DNA from: Cupriavidus plantarum
Lineage (GTDB): Bacteria > Pseudomonadota > Gammaproteobacteria > Burkholderiales > Burkholderiaceae
Direction of reading: 5' to 3'
DNA: 64,000 nt
Assembly: GCF_905397285.1 (NCBI RefSeq)
Contig: NZ_CAJPUX010000004.1
Span: forward strand, 372,001-436,000
Positions 59,870 through 64,000 of the stretch are shown piece by piece. The stretch's first letter is position 1; every line of letters starts with the position of its first letter. The notes beneath the pieces are model-generated. The model did not search any database and was not told where the DNA came from. It saw nothing but the letters and a program-made list of their open reading frames with translations. Made by a program: the position numbers and the translations under genes.

Positions 59870-60391
59870 TCAGGGCTTGAGGTCGATGCTGACCGTGCCC
59901 AGTTCATGCTCGCCCTGGGCCTTCGCGTTCTGCGCGGACTGCGGCGGCCACGTGAACGGCACGCGCACGAGTTCGCGTCCGCCGACCTCGCGCGCGGCTT
60001 CCACCACGAGCTGATAGCTCCCAGCGGGCAGCTTGCCCAGCGGCGCCTTGCCATCGGTGAAGGTCAGCGAATGTTCGCCCGGGGCGCGCGTGGCGCCGGA
60101 AATGCCGTCGGCCGGCATCTGCATGTCGCGTCCTGCCTTGCGCCACCACGTGCGCATGTCCTTGAGCCACTTGGTGCCGTGGTCTTCCTTGCTCTTGGCG
60201 TCGTACCAGACCGCCACCGTCGACACCGGGGTCTGATCGGCGCGCTCGATCCAGATCGAGACATAGGGGCGGTGATATTCCGCAACGGTGAGGCGCGGGA
60301 TCTCCACCTTGACGGTCATGTCGGCCGCCACGGCGTTCACGCCGGGAATCGCGGCCATGCCGGTCAGGGTAACGGTGAGCAGTCGGCGCAT
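59870..60391 (-). CDS. DUF2271-family periplasmic protein with a flavinylation motif
   Basis: This 173-residue protein has a signal peptide (RRLLTVTLTGMAAIPGVNAVAA) and a beta-sandwich-like mature domain. Residues 95-101 read DGISGAT, the motif recognised by ApbE in NqrC/RnfG-type proteins, with Thr101 the predicted FMN-bearing residue. With apbE and an NAD(P)H reductase in the same operon, it is probably a periplasmic flavoprotein electron carrier. The ribosome-binding region lies in a 15-base palindrome (AGGAAAG-C-CTTTCCT) just before the ATG, possibly affecting translation. Confidence 0.82.
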   Translation of the reverse strand: MRRLLTVTLTGMAAIPGVNAVAADMTVKVEIPRLTVAEYHRPYVSIWIERADQTPVSTVAVWYDAKSKEDHGTKWLKDMRTWWRKAGRDMQMPADGISGATRAPGEHSLTFTDGKAPLGKLPAGSYQLVVEAAREVGGRELVRVPFTWPPQSAQNAKAQGEHELGTVSIDLKP

Positions 60392-60424
60392 GTCAGGAAA
60401 GCCTTTCCTTGCAGTAGGGTGGGA

Positions 60425-61090
60425 TCAATGGATGAACAGGATGACGAGCAGCAGCGGCAGGACCATGCCAAACCCCACAAGGGGCCACGTCGCCGCGCGG
60501 CCGCCCGCATGCAGCTTCAGCAGGAACAGTCCGGTCACGCTGAAGACGAGGCACGCGATAGCGAACGCGTCGATGAACCAGCTCCACGCGTGGCCGGTGT
60601 TGCGGCCCTTGTGCAAATCATTGAGATAGGAGATCCAGCCGCGCGTCGTCACTTCGTACTGGACTTCGCCGTCGTCGAGGGCGACGCTGACCCACGCGTC
60701 GCCACCGGGGCGCGGCAGGGCGACGTAGACCTCGTCGGACGACCATTCGGCCTCGCGCGTCGACGCCTCGACATCAAGCGTGCGCGCCAGCCAGTCGGCC
60801 AGCACTGGCGGGACGCCCGATTTCGCATCGGCCTTGCCACGCGCGCCATCCGCTGCGGCAGGGGCGGCACGCCGCAGCGCGCGGAGGGCGTCGGCGGGCA
60901 GCGTCTCCTGCCGCGTCACAACCTTCGGGCGGCCTTCGATCTGCCCGGCATGATTGAGCGTAAAGCCCGTGACCGCGAACATCAGCATCCCGATCAGGCA
61001 GATCGCGGAACTGATCCAGTGCCACTGGTGGAGATGCTTGAGCCAGAACGCGCGGCGCTGCTGGCCGGAAGCTGGCTGGGTGTCGATCAT
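60425..61090 (-). CDS. PepSY-associated transmembrane protein
   Basis: The protein is 221 residues from ATG at 61088-61090; no clear ribosome-binding site is present and an in-frame start further upstream is possible. It has a first span (LHQWHWISSAICLIGMLMFAV), a periplasmic PepSY-like domain (about 55-150, DEVYVALPRPGGDAWVSVAL), then WISYLNDLHKGRNTGHAWSW leading into two more spans. Histidines flanking the spans could hold heme. Such proteins are membrane redox partners in ferric-siderophore reduction. It is the first gene of the operon, behind a Fur-box-like site. Confidence 0.85.
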   Translation of the reverse strand: MIDTQPASGQQRRAFWLKHLHQWHWISSAICLIGMLMFAVTGFTLNHAGQIEGRPKVVTRQETLPADALRALRRAAPAAADGARGKADAKSGVPPVLADWLARTLDVEASTREAEWSSDEVYVALPRPGGDAWVSVALDDGEVQYEVTTRGWISYLNDLHKGRNTGHAWSWFIDAFAIACLVFSVTGLFLLKLHAGGRAATWPLVGFGMVLPLLLVILFIH

Positions 61091-61150
61091 GGGGGCGAAG
61101 GCTCGCGACTGCGGTGACAGCGGCGTCACAGGGAAAGCGCAGGCCGGAGG

Positions 61151-61169
61151 ATGATAATGGTTCTCAATT
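61151..61169 (-). promoter_or_regulatory. Fur-box-like site upstream of the PepSY operon
   Basis: ATGATAATGGTTCTCAATT (plus strand) includes GATAATG and matches the 19-bp Fur consensus at 13 positions when aligned from 61153. It lies about 60 bases upstream of the PepSY start, consistent with iron repression of that operon. Confidence 0.6.
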
Positions 61170-61237
61170 TGGAGGGCAACGCGCGCCGCCGCGACCGTGT
61201 TACGGATCATTACGGGGTCGCCGCTCGGGCTGCGACG

Positions 61238-61267
61238 ACTGTGGCGGACTGTGGCGAACTGTGGCGA
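61238..61267. repeat. Three tandem 10-bp repeats upstream of the MscS gene
   Basis: ACTGTGGCGG, ACTGTGGCGA and ACTGTGGCGA follow one another without spacers, then a degenerate fourth copy (ACGATGGCGC). The period is one helical turn. The site lies about 120 bases before the MscS-type start. Confidence 0.85.
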
Positions 61268-61384
61268 ACGATGGCGCGATGTGACAGCGAGTGGCCGAGT
61301 GTGCCTGCACATTGGATGTCATCCGGCGTGCGGAGTGGTGACTACAATGCTTGGAGCGTGACGACACCTGGGCGGCGGAGGGCT

Positions 61385-62587
61385 ATGTTCGGAGACATGT
61401 TTCGCATCGTCGAAGGGCCGGACGGCTGGCCCCGGGTCTACGCGCAGACCGACAGCCTGCCCGTGGCGATCGCGATCGTCGCCGGATTGCTGCTGACCAT
61501 CGCGCTCGCCAGCGTGCTTTGCTACGCGGTCACGCGCGTCCTCCTGCTCTGGACCGTGCGCCGGCTCGCGCGCGGGGAGCATCGCAAGTGGCTGCGCGCG
61601 GCGGAGAAGCGGCGGGTGTTCGACCGTCTGGCGCCGATCGTGCCCGCGTTCATCGTCTACGTGTCCGCGCCGTTGCTCACTGGCATTACGTTTCCGATCG
61701 TCTCGATGCTCGGACGCCCCGTGGGAGTGATTGCCGCGTGCTTCATGGTCTTCGCCGCCCTGCGCGCGGGCTTCGCGTTCCTTGGCAGCATCGAGGATCG
61801 ATACAGCCATTTCCCGCATGCGAGCGAGCGGCCGATCAAGAGCTTCCTTCAGGTCGCGACGATCGTGCTGTACCTGATGGCGCTGATCGCCATCGTCTCG
61901 CTGCTGCTCGATCGATCTCCCACCTACTTCCTCACCGGCGTGAGCGCGATGACCGCGCTGCTGATCATCGTGTTCCGCGACTCGCTGCTTGGCTTCGTCG
62001 CGAGCATCCAGCTGGCCGCGTACGACATGCTGCGCATCGGCGACTGGATCGAAGTCCCCGGTTATGTCGCCGATGGCGTGGTCACCGATATCTCGCTGAA
62101 CACGATCAAGGTGCAGAACTTCGACAATACCATCGTCACGCTGCCGAGCTACGTGCTGCTCAGCAACGGCGTCAAGAACTGGCGCGGCATGATGGAGGCG
62201 GGGGCGCGCCGCGTGCGGCATGCGATTCCGTTCGATGCGGATAGTGTGCGGCTGTGCGACGACGCGATGCTGAGTACGTTGCGCACGAGCCCCGCGCTGC
62301 GGTTGCCCTCCGCGCTGGACGCCACGGCGGCATGCGAAGCCATGACCAACCTCGGCATGCTGCGCGCGTACATGATGGCCTACTTCCGTGCGCATCCGGC
62401 CATCCGCGCCGATATGCCGCTCGTGATCCGTCACGTGCAATCGACGAGCCAGGGCCTGCCGCTCGAGGTCTTCCTGTTCGTCAACGTGACCGACTGGGAG
62501 ACGTACGAACAGGTCCAGTCGGACCTGTTCGACCACGTCTACGGCGTGTTGCCGGTCTTCGGCTTACGTGTGTGGCAAAAGCGCTAG
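61385..62587 (+). CDS. MscS-family mechanosensitive channel (YbdG/MscM-like)
   Basis: The protein is 400 residues from ATG at 61385, with GGAGG just upstream. Five membrane segments are visible; the last leads into the MscS core (VFRDSLLGFVASIQLAAYDM, LRIGDWIEVPGYVADGVV, DISLNTIKVQNFDNTIVTLP). Size and layout resemble E. coli YbdG rather than MscS. It relieves osmotic pressure in the inner membrane. It stands between the two iron-type units without obvious functional linkage and is tail to tail with the second DUF4198 gene. Confidence 0.92.
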   Translation: MFGDMFRIVEGPDGWPRVYAQTDSLPVAIAIVAGLLLTIALASVLCYAVTRVLLLWTVRRLARGEHRKWLRAAEKRRVFDRLAPIVPAFIVYVSAPLLTGITFPIVSMLGRPVGVIAACFMVFAALRAGFAFLGSIEDRYSHFPHASERPIKSFLQVATIVLYLMALIAIVSLLLDRSPTYFLTGVSAMTALLIIVFRDSLLGFVASIQLAAYDMLRIGDWIEVPGYVADGVVTDISLNTIKVQNFDNTIVTLPSYVLLSNGVKNWRGMMEAGARRVRHAIPFDADSVRLCDDAMLSTLRTSPALRLPSALDATAACEAMTNLGMLRAYMMAYFRAHPAIRADMPLVIRHVQSTSQGLPLEVFLFVNVTDWETYEQVQSDLFDHVYGVLPVFGLRVWQKR

Positions 62588-62591
62588 CACG

Positions 62592-63323
62592 CTACTTCGC
62601 GGGCGAAGGCGTTGCCGCCGGTGGCGCGGGAAGCGGCTCCACGCCATCGGCCTTGATATACGTCACCGAGGTCACGTAATTCACGGCCGTATAGCGCTCC
62701 GCGCCCTTGGCGCCCGTGCGCTCGCCCGGCGTCTGGTCGTTGTGATGAACCTCCGCGACGTAGGTGCCCTTCCACGGCATATCGAACTTCACGGCGCCAT
62801 ACTCGTCCGTATTGGCCTCCTTCGCCCAGCCGGACTGCGTCACGAGCGCGACCTTGGTCTTCGGCAGCGGCTTGCCCTGGAAGTACAGCTTGAACGCGCC
62901 CGCGTCGCCCGTCGGGACGAGGTCGAGCGGCAGCCTCGGCGGCTGCGCGGCAAAGTCGGTGATCCAGCGGGCGGCGGGGTAGTACCAGTTGGCCATGTCC
63001 TTGTCGGCACGCTTGAACGCGTAGAGCGGATAACTCGCGTCCTGCGCGACCACGGACTCGCCCGCGGTCGCGATGAAGGGCAGCGCGAAACCGCTGGCAG
63101 TCTTCACGCCGGCGGCGGATTTTTCGCCCTTCGATGAGAGCAGCGTGGCGCTCGGCGCAACGAACTTGTCGAGCAGGCCCGGCGATGCTTCGCGCAGGTT
63201 GTCGCCGAACTCGCCGAAGCGGATCACCGCGCGCTGGTCCGCGGGTTCGATCCAGATCTGGTGCGCCTGAGCGGCGGAGGAGAGAGTCATCAACGCGAAT
63301 GCGATGGCGGTCGTCTTGGTCAT
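62592..63323 (-). CDS. DUF4198-family periplasmic protein (receptor-linked copy)
   Basis: This 243-residue protein has a signal peptide (TAIAFALMTLSSAAQAH) that gives a mature N-terminus starting HQIWIEP, the usual His-containing start of the family. The C-terminus is Pro/Ala-rich (PLPAPPAATPSPAK). It lies 33 bases after the TonB receptor gene on the same strand and is presumably cotranscribed, suggesting a role in handling the ligand or metal after outer-membrane passage. Confidence 0.87.
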   Translation of the reverse strand: MTKTTAIAFALMTLSSAAQAHQIWIEPADQRAVIRFGEFGDNLREASPGLLDKFVAPSATLLSSKGEKSAAGVKTASGFALPFIATAGESVVAQDASYPLYAFKRADKDMANWYYPAARWITDFAAQPPRLPLDLVPTGDAGAFKLYFQGKPLPKTKVALVTQSGWAKEANTDEYGAVKFDMPWKGTYVAEVHHNDQTPGERTGAKGAERYTAVNYVTSVTYIKADGVEPLPAPPAATPSPAK

Positions 63324-63356
63324 CGGTATTTCCTTATCGGCTAGCGCGGCGAAACG

Positions 63357-64000
63357 TCAGAAGTCGATCTGCGCGGACAGCAGCACCGTTCGCGGAGCCG
63401 CCACTGTCGCATAGGTGCCGCTCACGAGCCAGTAGTCGGAGTTGAAAAGGTTCTCGACATTGGCGCGGAACACCACGGACTTGCCCATGACCTTGGTGCG
63501 GTACCGCGCGCCCACGTCGTAACGCGTCCACGACGGCACGCGCAGCGTATTGGCCGCGTTGAAGTAGACGCCCGACGTGTTGATGATGCGGCCCGACAGG
63601 CTCAGCCCCGGCACCCACGGCATATCCCAGTCCACGCCGAAGTTGAACGTGCGGTCCGGCACGCCGTTGGCATCCTTGCCGTCGTTCACGCCACCGGCGG
63701 TGCGGGACAGCTTGGCATCGTAGAACGTGGCACTGGCCAGCAGCCGCAACCCCCGCACGACTTCGCCGTAGGCCGACAGCTCGATACCGCGATTCTTCTG
63801 CTCGCCGTCGAAGCTGTAGATATTCGTGGCGGGATCCGTCACCGCGCTCGGACGCTTGATCTGGAACGCGGCCAGGCTCGTCGAAATGCGTCCCCAGTCC
63901 ACCTTCACGCCGGTTTCCATCTGGCGCGACTTGTACGGCGCGAACACCTGTCCCGCGTTGGCCGCCGTAGTCGGCGCCACGCCGCCGCGCGTCAGGCCGG
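63357..64000 (-). CDS. TonB-dependent outer-membrane receptor, C-terminal fragment
   Basis: The gene is cut by the right edge; about 214 C-terminal residues are visible. They are alternating beta-barrel strands (METGVKVDWGRISTSLAAFQ, RGIELSAYGEVVRGLRLLAS) with TonB-receptor landmarks FRANVENLFNSDYW and a final aromatic (SAQIDF). These features match the siderophore-receptor subgroup (FhuA/FpvA/FhuE-like). The receptor imports a ferric chelate with TonB energy. DUF4198 and the nearby PepSY/ApbE operon fit with ferric-chelate uptake and reduction. Confidence 0.92.
   Translation of the reverse strand, partial: GLTRGGVAPTTAANAGQVFAPYKSRQMETGVKVDWGRISTSLAAFQIKRPSAVTDPATNIYSFDGEQKNRGIELSAYGEVVRGLRLLASATFYDAKLSRTAGGVNDGKDANGVPDRTFNFGVDWDMPWVPGLSLSGRIINTSGVYFNAANTLRVPSWTRYDVGARYRTKVMGKSVVFRANVENLFNSDYWLVSGTYATVAAPRTVLLSAQIDF

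Overview
The window looks like a high-GC betaproteobacterial replicon, most likely Cupriavidus or a close Burkholderiaceae relative. The basis is the strong GC bias, the dense coding with long shadow ORFs, three Bug/TctC-type solute-binding proteins, a cyo ubiquinol oxidase, cynTS, and many small regulator-plus-catabolic islands. The gene content resembles a secondary chromosome. I see no rRNA, tRNA, insertion sequence, prophage or CRISPR array. Both ends cut genes: a NorD-like protein on the left and a TonB-dependent receptor on the right.

Left part (1-14300): the NorD-like C-terminus runs into amiC-amiR, an amide sensor and antiterminator without an amidase in view. Next is a TctA-like permease with a small membrane partner and a class II HMG-CoA reductase, divergent from a MocR-type regulator; this is a candidate mevalonate uptake and degradation locus. 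Then come a secreted hypothetical protein, a four-PAS GGDEF-EAL protein, an hsp20 pair with a sigma32-like promoter, a secreted protein built of DGAR repeats, an isochorismatase-family hydrolase and an orphan TctC protein.

Phosphonate island (14438-21700, minus strand): seven tightly packed genes encode a CDP-alcohol phosphatidyltransferase, a 2OG-Fe(II) oxygenase, a UPF0104/HpnL-like membrane protein, a nucleotidyltransferase, a PEP mutase fused to a second nucleotidyltransferase, phosphonopyruvate decarboxylase and 2-aminoethylphosphonate transaminase. Together they can make 2-aminoethylphosphonate, activate it with a nucleotide and place it on a lipid. This is the strongest candidate for an uncharacterised system here: a phosphonolipid pathway with a hydroxylase and a possible flippase.

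Middle (21900-35900): TetR plus quinone-oxidoreductase; cynTS divergent from cynR; an MFS carrier; cyoABCD (no cyoE in view); a chemotaxis receptor; a histidine phosphatase; a second MFS carrier; a CxxC microprotein.

Right-middle (35900-53700): FKBP isomerase; GntR plus class I fumarase; a dapA-family/ilvD-family/tctC set suited to sugar-acid catabolism; a coiled-coil protein with 21-bp tandem repeats; a dienelactone hydrolase; tctCBA with a serine-glyoxylate-type aminotransferase, divergent from a GntR regulator and a large FAD/Fe-S 2-hydroxyacid dehydrogenase, with matching operators at both promoters.

Right end (53660-64000): a penicillin-acylase-family enzyme, then a Fur-box-preceded operon of PepSY membrane protein, DUF2271, DUF4198, ApbE and a membrane-anchored FMN/FAD reductase. 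The DUF2271 protein carries an ApbE flavinylation motif, which suggests an iron-regulated electron chain into the periplasm. An MscS-type channel, a second DUF4198 protein and the TonB receptor close the window.
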